A stretch of 64,000 bases of DNA from Picochlorum sp. 'celeri'. Taxonomy: Eukaryota; Chlorophyta; Trebouxiophyceae. Position 1 is the stretch's first letter; each line of letters begins with the position of its first letter. The notes beneath the pieces were generated by a model. It had not been told where the DNA came from. It worked only from the letters and a program-made list of their open reading frames with translations, and ran no database searches. Location of the stretch: positions 124,001 to 188,000 of the forward strand of contig JAACMV010000007.1 in NCBI GenBank assembly GCA_010909725.1. The letters are read 5' to 3'. Positions 44,469-53,312 of this stretch are shown here, one piece after another. Made by a program: the position numbers and the translations under genes.

Positions 44469-47048
44469 TTATGGGGGGCAATTCAGTCCACATGTGCACC
44501 TCTGCAAGCCAAAGTCAACGCAGATTGCTTGAGAAATCTCGGTTGCCGTGGGCCCCTGGTCTGCTCTCTTCTGAAGGGACCAGATCATCATTCCAGCACT
44601 TCCCCTCTGGATAATGCCACTAGAAATCTCGTCTACTTCGGCCAAAGAGATGACATGTCCTCCCCATGCTTCATTTGCCACCTCAACCCCGACCAAGACT
44701 GGTCCAGAGAAGATGGCTGTGTAGGCATCCAATGCTGTGAGTGGATCATATGTTGGCCCTGCATCATATGACATCAAGTTCACCTGATCCAATTGGTCCC
44801 CAACTGCATTTAGCATGTTGTATGACACTCCAGTATTCTGAGATATTGGCTGGGCGTTTGTGAACTTTCCTACTCCATACGCCCCAACACTGAAGGCTGC
44901 TACGGAGATAAATTTGTTGGGCATTGCTTGCCGCATTGCTGTAACAACCTCCTGGAATTGTTGATCTGTTGAGCATGAAACTCCTGTGCAGGTATTTCCA
45001 GAGCAACCAGTTCTCTGGCAGTTGGGGCTTGATGGTTCATAATCGATATCGACTCCATCAAGATTGAACTCCTCAACAAATGCCCTGATGCCTGCAGCAT
45101 TCAACTGAGACCAGCCGTGATATGTGGCCCCACCGACTGCAACAAGTACCTTTGTTCCAGGATTCCTCTGTTTCAGGGTTGTAATGGATTGCTTGATGAC
45201 TGACGCATCACTTGAAAACTGCAATCCAGTTCCTGCAAATGTCACACCCCCTTTGTAACTCATATCTGGCCTCATGAAACTCAAAAACACCTGAGTAACA
45301 TATGGAGGCAAGTTACTCAGCTGATTGTTACTTGAACTAGAGGTCCAAGGCATAGACCATGTCTGGAAATAGCCTCCGTACTGCTCCCCACTTCCGGGAG
45401 GCCCTGGTGGAATTGGTGGTGGAATTGGCGATGGAATTGGCGAAGGAATAGGCGAAGGAATTGGCGGATTTGGACTGGGGCTGGGAACAGGCGGCACTGG
45501 TGTTCCTCCACATTCGACGAGCTCTGGGAAGTTACAAGCCTGCAAAGCGTTGTCAAACTCAAGGCCTGTTGGACATGGTCTGTAAAAGCTCTGAGATCCA
45601 GTGCACTGATAATAAAAAGCACAGCCCGCTTTAGTATCAGCAAAAAGACCAGGTCTTCCAATCCAATTACAGTAGCAAACGGCTTGCCCAGGATCACAAG
45701 GATAATCCGGAGATGGAGGAGAAGGTGGAGATGGAGATGGAGATGGAGATGGAGATGGAGATGGAGATGGAGATGGAGATGGTGATGGAGATGGTGATGG
45801 AGATGGTGATGGAGATGGTGATGGCGAAGGCGACGGAGATGGGGACGGCGACGGAGATGGGGACGGAGGGGGATTTAGCCCACATTTTACCAGCGATGGA
45901 TAATTGCATGCGGATATCTCATCATCAAACAAAAGTCCAGCTGGGCATGGCCTATAAAAGTCTCCAGCAGCACCACCACACTGATAATAATCTTGGCATC
46001 CAACCTTGGTGTCAGCATACAGCCCAGGCGCACCAATGTAATCACAGAAGCATTCAGCATCCCCACTTGGGCATGGATACGACCTAGATGAGCTATTGCT
46101 AGCAAATGAAGATGATACACACACATTTGGAAGCAATGCCACAAATGGGGCAGACTCTGTAAACTGACTCAATGACGACTCGAGCGAAACCGAAGCAACT
46201 TTGCACACATATGTCTCATTCAGGTTCCTCAACTCCAATGTCGTATCGATCCTATATCCAGGAACAGACTTCACTTGGGCATCAGTTTGAGATACACATG
46301 TCACAACATAGGCCATATAATTAGGGTTGACTCGGGTGGGATTTGCAGGGAGCCAAGTCACATAAGCTCTTGGGGCACAAGACATGGCAGCTAGTGATGC
46401 CGACACGACTGTTGGCTCTTCAGCATCTGACATGGTTGCAACCTTCTCTGGATCATATTCAACTACTTCATACGAAGTTGATGCTACACTGGGCAGACCA
46501 AACTGTGTCAATCCCCGAGAAAGGGCATCCCGAAGCTCCAATGAGTTTGATGTCAACAATCCAAGGAGCTCAGCCATGGCATCAAAAGAATCCACACCAT
46601 CCTCGTAACTGTACACCGACAGAACAATTGCCTTTTCCGCTTCCAATATTCCTTCAATACGGCATACAGAATCAGGGACTGAAATTGACTCCATAATGTT
46701 GTTGCACAACGTCTCTCCATCCTCGGCAGTCACCCCATCCAATGTCGAGAATCTCACCACACTCGTGATTGTTGGCACAAGCCTCGCCCCTCTGCATGAC
46801 TTCGTCTCTTCATCGCATGGCTGAGCATCTACAGGACAATCCTCAGAAGTTCTGCACTCAGAGCATCGTTTCTTGTATCCCAACAAGGTTTTCTGGGGAG
46901 CACAATACGGCAAAGCCTCTGTGGGGCATCCAGCATCCGTCAGACATTCAGGGATGATTCTCTCCGATGAAGGCGCACTCTCCGCACTTGGTTGTTGAGC
47001 AGAAACACACGCCCAGATAAAGATCTGGAGCAATATCAAGCGCTTCAT
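44469..47048 (-). CDS. Secreted GH18 chitinase with two CBM14-like domains and (SP)n linker
   Basis: About 859 residues, intronless. The ATG at 47048 is chosen because it opens a signal peptide (MKRLILLQIFIWACVSA); an upstream in-frame ATG at 47126 would bury it. Order: Cys-rich region, a 240-residue region of unclear fold ending in a fibronectin-like segment, CBM14-type domain 1 (CFCDYIG...DYYQC...CPAG...CNY), a Ser-Pro linker of about 45 residues, CBM14 domain 2 (CYCNWIG...FYYQC...CPTG...CNF), a Pro-rich linker and a GH18 domain with DGVDIDYE (catalytic Glu present). Likely hydrolyses chitin in walls of other organisms or of the alga itself; which is unknown. Confidence 0.9.
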   Translation of the reverse strand: MKRLILLQIFIWACVSAQQPSAESAPSSERIIPECLTDAGCPTEALPYCAPQKTLLGYKKRCSECRTSEDCPVDAQPCDEETKSCRGARLVPTITSVVRFSTLDGVTAEDGETLCNNIMESISVPDSVCRIEGILEAEKAIVLSVYSYEDGVDSFDAMAELLGLLTSNSLELRDALSRGLTQFGLPSVASTSYEVVEYDPEKVATMSDAEEPTVVSASLAAMSCAPRAYVTWLPANPTRVNPNYMAYVVTCVSQTDAQVKSVPGYRIDTTLELRNLNETYVCKVASVSLESSLSQFTESAPFVALLPNVCVSSSFASNSSSRSYPCPSGDAECFCDYIGAPGLYADTKVGCQDYYQCGGAAGDFYRPCPAGLLFDDEISACNYPSLVKCGLNPPPSPSPSPSPSPSPSPSPSPSPSPSPSPSPSPSPSPSPSPSPSPSPSPPSPPSPDYPCDPGQAVCYCNWIGRPGLFADTKAGCAFYYQCTGSQSFYRPCPTGLEFDNALQACNFPELVECGGTPVPPVPSPSPNPPIPSPIPSPIPSPIPPPIPPGPPGSGEQYGGYFQTWSMPWTSSSSNNQLSNLPPYVTQVFLSFMRPDMSYKGGVTFAGTGLQFSSDASVIKQSITTLKQRNPGTKVLVAVGGATYHGWSQLNAAGIRAFVEEFNLDGVDIDYEPSSPNCQRTGCSGNTCTGVSCSTDQQFQEVVTAMRQAMPNKFISVAAFSVGAYGVGKFTNAQPISQNTGVSYNMLNAVGDQLDQVNLMSYDAGPTYDPLTALDAYTAIFSGPVLVGVEVANEAWGGHVISLAEVDEISSGIIQRGSAGMMIWSLQKRADQGPTATEISQAICVDFGLQRCTCGLNCPP
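45722..45862. repeat. GGAGAT/GGTGAT hexamer tandem repeat encoding (Ser-Pro)n
   Basis: On the plus strand a degenerate tandem hexamer (GGAGAT, GGTGAT, GGCGAC); on the coding minus strand it reads alternating Ser and Pro. It separates the two chitin-binding domains of the chitinase. Such slippage-prone tracts vary in length between strains. Confidence 0.85.
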
Positions 47049-47355
47049 GCTTTGAATACGATGAGATAGCTTCCTCGTCGTTGTTAACACCGTATCTTCA
47101 GAGTAGTCAAAGCAACACGTGGCCAATCAAGATGACTAGAAGAATAAACTGAAATAGTAGTATTATCGAGTCAAATCTTGATTACCACAAGATGAATTTA
47201 TAATTATATAGAATCGCCCGAGATATTCCCGCCACATCTAGAGCAAATCTGCGAGATTTCAAATCTGGCGGACATATCGAGGCACGGCATCTTGGTCAAC
47301 TGGTGCCATCACCTGCCACACATGTGTGACTCCATGCTAGGCATTCACTCCCATA

Positions 47356-48421
47356 CTATGCGTTATTCTCATCCAGACCACTGGGCCATGTTGTATTATG
47401 CGTTGATGAAAGAATAGAGTTTATAGCTTCTGAAGCATCCAAAAAGGCCGGGCTGTTTGCAGAATCAGTTGCCTCCCCCAATGCCTTGAGGGCAGCTGCA
47501 CAGTTGTCAGACACCTGCTGAGGCGTACACATACCGACGAGCGTGGTGGCGATATGTTCATTTCGTAATGAATATTGAAGCGCAATGTCTGCTATATCTA
47601 TGCCGAACTCATCGGCTTTCTTGGAAGCTTGCTTCGCAGCATCGATCAGTGCAGGTGGGGCTGGATGCCACGCAGGGGGTCCTCTGCGCGTTAAAAGCCC
47701 CATGCACAAGGGGGACGCATTAATGATACCCACATGTTTTGATTCCAGGTACGGTATCATATCATCCAAAGTATTATCGCATAATGTGTAATGGCAATAG
47801 CTCAAAATACAATCCACGGTCCCTTCTGGTACTCTATCCAACACATACTTGAAGATGCCCAATGGCAGACCAGTAATGCCAATATGCCGCACCTTGCCTT
47901 CCTTTTTCAACTCCAGAAGGGCCGGAAGCGTCTCATTCACAATTTGATCTAATTTGACAAATTCCATGTCGTGACACTGGATCAGATCAATGTATGAAAG
48001 CCCCAGCCTTTGAAGACTCTCATCCACGCTTGCCTTGACCCTCGGGGCACTAAAGTCAAAGAGTGCCTGGCCATACCGTCCAACCTTTGTTGCCACAACG
48101 ATCTCGTCCCTTGGGAGATCTGCTATAGCTCTCCCTAAAGCAGTCTCTGACTTCGTATCCCCATAGAATGGTGACGTATCGAAAAAGTTGATTCCCTTCT
48201 CAAACGCCAAGTGCACTGCCCGTTTCCCCTCTTCCGCATCAACCTCCTGCAATGACAGACATCAATATCACCATTAATAATTAAAATAAATCATATCAAT
48301 TCATGAACGAGCATCGTACGTGAAAAACGCCGCCGAGAGGAGAAGCACCGAAACCAAGGACTGAGACATGCAGCCCAGTATTTCCCAAGGGCCGCCTTGG
48401 TACTTGACCCATCGATTTCAT
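47356..48421 (-). CDS. L-GalDH: L-galactose dehydrogenase
   Basis: Aldo-keto reductase oxidising L-galactose to L-galactono-1,4-lactone in the plant/algal ascorbate pathway. Exons 48421-48320 and 48246-47356 give about 330 residues. The junction joins GFGASPLGGVFH to EVDAEEGKRAVHLAFEKGINFFDTSPFYG, the family signature. Also present: ATKVGRYG, FDFSAPRVKASVDESLQRL, DLIQCHDMEF (catalytic-region H), IGITGLPLGIFKYVLDRVP and TWPSGL at the end. The start is chosen just before the conserved RPLGNTGL. Only 43 bp separate it from the stop codon of the upstream phosphatase gene. Confidence 0.93.
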
Positions 48422-48464
48422 ACCACCACAAAAAATACTCTCTTCTTTTACTGTATTAAAAAAA

Positions 48465-49223
48465 TCAGCGCTCTTCTCTCGCCCATCGCAGGACATTCTT
48501 CACGGCAAAGAGGGCTACAAACCCACATGTACTTAGAGTCAGCCCCCATCTGCCCACCGCGTGGCTCATAAGATATGGAAGGATGATATTGACGCCCATG
48601 TACTGCCATACTATCGCAACAGAAGACCCAAGAAGCCATCCAACCACGACCTGAGGCCATGTATGGTAGCCCAATATCACTCTCAGGCACGTCAGGAAAA
48701 CTCCTCCAGCTACCAAGCTGGATGCCAAAGCCACGTTGCTCATGGCAACCTCAACGCCAGGTGAATGTTCTAAAAGCATCATACTTGGGTACATTGACAG
48801 AAAGGCCAGTGTGCTGGCGTGAGAGGATGGCATTCCCGGATCTGATTTGCGTGCATTCGGTGGACGTGAAGCATTGATCACAAACTTGAGCATCCTACAC
48901 AGAATTGCCGAGATGACCCCACCGATGATGCACCATGCAGTTATTTCATCTCTCTTGCTAATCAGAACAGTAAATGCAATGCCACTGACCACCCATTTTG
49001 TCGATTCATTAATGTATGCCAACACTGACAAAGGTTCCCTCTTCTCAACATGTGATGGCGAGTCACCTGATGCTTGCGACTCTTTCGATGACTTGACATG
49101 GCATACTATATGGGTCGATTGAATCATAGGATGGCGACGAGTATGCACACACAGGCGACAAAACTGCTGTGTTCTGTTCAAACACAGCAGCGCGGGAACA
49201 TGGCCAATGAGTCGTGAAATCAT
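48465..49223 (-). CDS. PAP2-superfamily lipid phosphatase, LPP-epsilon/dolichyldiphosphatase-like, probably plastidial
   Basis: Membrane phosphatase acting on lipid phosphates. Intronless, 252 residues, with a basic presequence of about 50 and four to five membrane segments. Phosphatase motifs: KFVINASRP (C1), GMPSSHA (C2) and LRVILGYHTWPQVVVG (C3); all three catalytic-pattern blocks are intact. The K...RPPNARKSDPGMPSSHA context resembles plastid LPP-epsilon of plants, which dephosphorylates phosphatidate; dolichyldiphosphatase is the alternative, since it shares the RP...GMPSSH core. Same strand as, and immediately upstream of, L-galactose dehydrogenase. Confidence 0.82.
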   Translation of the reverse strand: MISRLIGHVPALLCLNRTQQFCRLCVHTRRHPMIQSTHIVCHVKSSKESQASGDSPSHVEKREPLSVLAYINESTKWVVSGIAFTVLISKRDEITAWCIIGGVISAILCRMLKFVINASRPPNARKSDPGMPSSHASTLAFLSMYPSMMLLEHSPGVEVAMSNVALASSLVAGGVFLTCLRVILGYHTWPQVVVGWLLGSSVAIVWQYMGVNIILPYLMSHAVGRWGLTLSTCGFVALFAVKNVLRWAREER

Positions 49224-49466
49224 GCGCCATCAATCCATGAAGAACATATTTCATGCGTGTATTTATACATACAAAATAGGTACTCCCATTGTTGTTGGCA
49301 TGGAAGAAGTCTTTCTTTTCAAGTGTTTTTTAAGGAATTCCTGATGCCATGCATATTGCATGATGATGCGCATTCTTCTTCAACATCATCAAACAAATGT
49401 ATCTATATTGTTGTTGACTCATGCCCTGTGCCAAAACAAAATCAGGGTGTAGGTTGAGACGGTAGC

Positions 49467-51719
49467 ATGAACGTGGGGAACGACTGGCCCAGTGCATTGG
49501 TGGATGGACTGGAAAAGGAGCTGCGTCATTCCACCTCGCCTCGAAATACATGTACATTCTTAAAGTGGTATGAGAATGCGTGTGAGAACAAGGGATTGAT
49601 GGGAATTGAAGGAGGTTTGAGTGAGCGCATTCGGTCCATGCGGGACAAGTCTTTGAAGATTATTGTTTCCGAGGGCTCTTCATACGATCAAATTCGTTTT
49701 TCTGCTTTATTTTTAACTGTATATTCCAAATATGAAGAAAGTGGTCGTTTTATATCCTGTTTTGCCGAGATTGGGGAAGTGGGCGTCTCTTGTATAAAGT
49801 CTGTTCAGAGGAAAGGGGCGGATGCTGCTACTGCTCGTGATGCGACATTCGATGCTCTGTGGCATCTTTTAGAGGTTATATTGATGAGGCTGTGTGCGCT
49901 ACAGCACGTTGCATCGATAAAAAGGGAGGGTTCTGCTCTGGCAATGAAGGTTGGGAATTTGTGCAAGCAGAGTTTTGATCAAAAAAATCCTACTTTGTGC
50001 TTGCTGTCTTGCGTTCGGGCTTGTCTGATTGCATTTCCAGGGTCGATGAAAAATGTTGAGGGATTTTTTAGGGATGCACTGGGGAAATTACTTATGAAGA
50101 GAGGGCCATGCCAACATGTAGCAGCAACATGTTTTGCTCTTCTCCCACGAATATCTGGGTCGAGTGACACGTGGAGCCAGTATGGTCAGATGCTGCTGAA
50201 AACTATCGATAAAATATATCAGGAATTGTTCGAGGGACTGCTGCATGGAGAGGATACAAGTCCCGCGATTGATTCTCATGCCCCCGTGTTGCCAGTGACA
50301 GATGATGCGGCATCACAAGTTGAATTGTTCATGACATACTGTGAGAGCTTGCAAGGACTATCTGCATCTTTGCAGGAATTGATACTGCGTGATTTTTCTT
50401 CACCCGTACCAGTACCAATATCGGGCGTCATTTGGTTGGCGCAGAGGGCTCTTTCAGTGGATGTGACAAACATTCGGCGAGTTGAGCGGGTTGGTAGGAC
50501 GACAGGTCAGGTTGCCCAGTTGGGAATATACGTATCTGAAGTTCAAAATATGATGTTAACCATACTCTTGACTATGATGGTGGTGTGTCAGGGAGCTATC
50601 CTTCCCTATCTCTACAATCTGGGTGACATGATTGTGAATGCCTTGGAGTCAACATGCTTGCTCAAGTCTCATGCCTCGGCAGATATTTCGGATGTCAACT
50701 TTGTTGCATCTTTGGTACGTATAGCAAAGTGTATCATTCAAAAGGATGGTGTGACTGGCACAAGGCTGTTCTCGAAGGTTTTGGTAGAGCTGGCAAAAGT
50801 AGAAATATACTTGACTGTTGAGGGACAGGATACGCGTTATTTTGCACAGAGACCCGATCATCAGAAAAGGCCGGACCAGATTCGACACAAGTATGCTGCA
50901 GAGATGCAAAATCGCGCATTGCTACTGCAAATAGATATTGTAGAGAGCCTCGAGATGATGTTATTGCATGGGGTATCAATCCTGGATCACAAGAGTCGAA
51001 TACACCTTGAAGACTTTGTTCTTCACATGTCTAGGACTATATGTGATCTACTGCACTACAAGTCCATGTACACCAAGTCAAATTGGGTGATTCTAAGAGA
51101 GTTGCAGTGTGCAATATTGAAGGCGTTGTCTGCATCCGTCTCTGCACCTTGTGTATATAGACCAGCCCATGCGGCAGAGGCCCTTCACCTATTTCGGCAA
51201 AACGCCTCCAGTTCTCTAGCGGAGCTCTCCAGTATCTGCATGTTCGCCATATCTCGACTGGAGAACTCTATGCACCCGAGGTCCCTTGGTTTGCTTCCGA
51301 AACCTGATGCAAAAGAAGCAAGAGCCCGAGAAGAGTATGGGATGCCATCATATTGGTCTTTTCTGGAATATGACGGGACAAAGAGGCCTATATTAGAAAA
51401 GGAAGAAGAAGAACAGAACAAACATCAGCCTGCACAAGCACAACCAATGGATCAGGTGGAAAAGAGTACTGACATGGTTCAGCAATCCAGGAATGAGGCA
51501 CCAGTTGATGTGCAACACAAGCGCAAGGTTGTTGAGAGTCCTCCATCAGAGCAGAACAAGGTGCCCAAAAGTACCATTGATGATATAAAAATCAACATTT
51601 CGCGCCCCATACACCAAGAGCAAGATGAAAAAGAGCCAGATGTGCAAGATTTGAAGCCTTTTGATCAAGATTCAGAGGATTCCTTGCCTGACATTGACTC
51701 GGGTAGCGATTCGGAGTGA
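49467..51719 (+). CDS. PELP1/Rix1-like ribosome-biogenesis protein
   Basis: Intronless, 750 residues. An all-helical, HEAT-like N-terminal two-thirds holds FDALWHLLEVILMRL, LLSCVRACLIAFPG and CQHVAATCFALLPRISGSSDTWSQ, the last closely resembling the ALPR...G..D.WS segment of the Rix1/PELP1 domain. The C-terminal 120 residues are Gln/Glu/Pro/Asp-rich and end in an acidic run (DSEDSLPDIDSGSDSE), as in PELP1. In yeast and animals the family works in the Rix1 complex during 60S maturation. The identification rests on domain-level similarity. Confidence 0.72.
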   Translation: MNVGNDWPSALVDGLEKELRHSTSPRNTCTFLKWYENACENKGLMGIEGGLSERIRSMRDKSLKIIVSEGSSYDQIRFSALFLTVYSKYEESGRFISCFAEIGEVGVSCIKSVQRKGADAATARDATFDALWHLLEVILMRLCALQHVASIKREGSALAMKVGNLCKQSFDQKNPTLCLLSCVRACLIAFPGSMKNVEGFFRDALGKLLMKRGPCQHVAATCFALLPRISGSSDTWSQYGQMLLKTIDKIYQELFEGLLHGEDTSPAIDSHAPVLPVTDDAASQVELFMTYCESLQGLSASLQELILRDFSSPVPVPISGVIWLAQRALSVDVTNIRRVERVGRTTGQVAQLGIYVSEVQNMMLTILLTMMVVCQGAILPYLYNLGDMIVNALESTCLLKSHASADISDVNFVASLVRIAKCIIQKDGVTGTRLFSKVLVELAKVEIYLTVEGQDTRYFAQRPDHQKRPDQIRHKYAAEMQNRALLLQIDIVESLEMMLLHGVSILDHKSRIHLEDFVLHMSRTICDLLHYKSMYTKSNWVILRELQCAILKALSASVSAPCVYRPAHAAEALHLFRQNASSSLAELSSICMFAISRLENSMHPRSLGLLPKPDAKEARAREEYGMPSYWSFLEYDGTKRPILEKEEEEQNKHQPAQAQPMDQVEKSTDMVQQSRNEAPVDVQHKRKVVESPPSEQNKVPKSTIDDIKINISRPIHQEQDEKEPDVQDLKPFDQDSEDSLPDIDSGSDSE

Positions 51720-51880
51720 CGCTAATAATACCATTAATTGCGATATATTTATGTAAACATTGAACCAGCAGTATGGTTCATAGACCTTACGGTTTACGTA
51801 GCAGAGCAGGAAATATAATGCTGCATGTCAGTCGATAGTCACCCAAAACAACTATTCTATCGATGCATCTCATGGCATAG

Positions 51881-53206
51881 ATGACTGACAGATTTAACCA
51901 TATTCTCAAACATTTTCCGACCATAGATCATGCGTTTGCGTATGGATCGGGTGTCTTTGGGCAGCCAGGTCTCTACGACAGAGTCAAGAAGAAGGCGGGA
52001 AAGCAGCCCATGATTGATTTCGTCTTTGCCGTGAGGGATCCAGTGCGTTGGCATCAAGAGGTGCGATGTCCGAGATGGATGGTTGATTGGTGGTGGATGC
52101 ATGACGGGTTTGATCTTGGATTGCAGAATATTGAATGCAACCCTATGCATTATTCCTTTGTATCAGCATGTGGGCCTACAGCGGTATGTTTCAGAATGAG
52201 TTTGTACTCCAGTCACATACGTATGATAATTTGATGTGTATTCATGCGTAGGTACAATGGGCAACGGATACAATTGGCTCGGGGATTTATTATAATACGC
52301 TTGTTCCAGTTGGATCATCGGTGCGTCTTCTTTTCTATTGTACAGATGGTGAGAAAACAAGAAAAAGAACCAACTTGTTGTTTATGCTTGTGTTTTCAGG
52401 TGATCAAGTATGGTGTGGTTTCGGTAGATACATTGAAACGTGATTTGAGGGATTGGGATACAATGTATCTTGCCGGCAGACTTCAGAAGCCAGTGAACAC
52501 TCTCATCTCGAATGATGGCATTGTCTCGGCACAGAAGCTAAACATTGATTCAGCTATGAAGACTGCATTGTTGCTTTGTCCCAACACATTCAATGTCACA
52601 GAGTTATTGAAAATCATCTGCTCATTGAGCTATATCGGTGATATCCGTCTAGGGTTTGCAGAGGATTCAAAAAAGGTTGAGCGGATTGTTAGAGGTATGT
52701 GGGTTTGTGCTCATGTGCTTTGAGTCACATCTCATGGACATTTTTGTGTTTCAGGCTCTCATGACAGACTGTTCGAAATGTATACGAATGGTATGGAAAA
52801 AGCGCTGGAATCTAGCATGATTACCCTTCTCGGGCCTAGCCAATCTCTTGTCAATGCTCGATCAGTCTTTAGGAATACACTTTCTGTCTCGGATAGGACG
52901 CTTCTCTATGCCTCTCTCCCGATACATGTACTCAGAAATATTGTCAAGTTAAAACGCGGTGATAAGCTACCCAAATCTGCCAAATTGCTGACAACATCTG
53001 AACAAGCAGATATGACACACAGGCTTGATCTGGGAAAATATCTAGCCTCCTCTCCATACGGAGCTCTGGCCTTACAGCGAGCCATGGCGTCGATTGTGAG
53101 AAGATCTAGCTTTAGACAAGGTCTTTTGGGTATTATTTCTGCGGGCCCCTTTCGCTCCGCCAAATATCTCTCTGCCAAAGTTGCCAAGTACATGGCCTCA
53201 AGGTGA
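51881..53206 (+). CDS. TAM41: TAM41 mitochondrial phosphatidate cytidylyltransferase
   Basis: Makes CDP-diacylglycerol in mitochondria, the first committed step toward cardiolipin. Five exons: 51881-52060, 52127-52183, 52252-52320, 52400-52694 and 52755-53206, all with GT...AG ends and consistent phases; about 350 residues. Family blocks: HAFAYGSGVFGQPG, MIDFVFAVRDPVRWH, GSGIYYNTL across exon 3, VIKYGVVS, LYLAGRLQKPV-type MYLAGRLQKPV, and IVRRSSFRQGLLGI near the end. The N-terminus starts close to the domain, so a targeting signal is not obvious. Most intron-rich gene in the window. Confidence 0.95.
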
Positions 53207-53312
53207 GGCATGGTTTGATGCAGTATCATAGGCTTTACAGCAAAACTTCAAAACAGTGAATGAATAACAAATAGTATCAACTATCATGCAAAATCAATAG
53301 TAATCTAGAACA

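Noticed and set aside
45713..46087. Plus-strand Met-Glu repeat frame
   Set aside because: Antisense translation of the Ser-Pro hexamer repeat in the chitinase.
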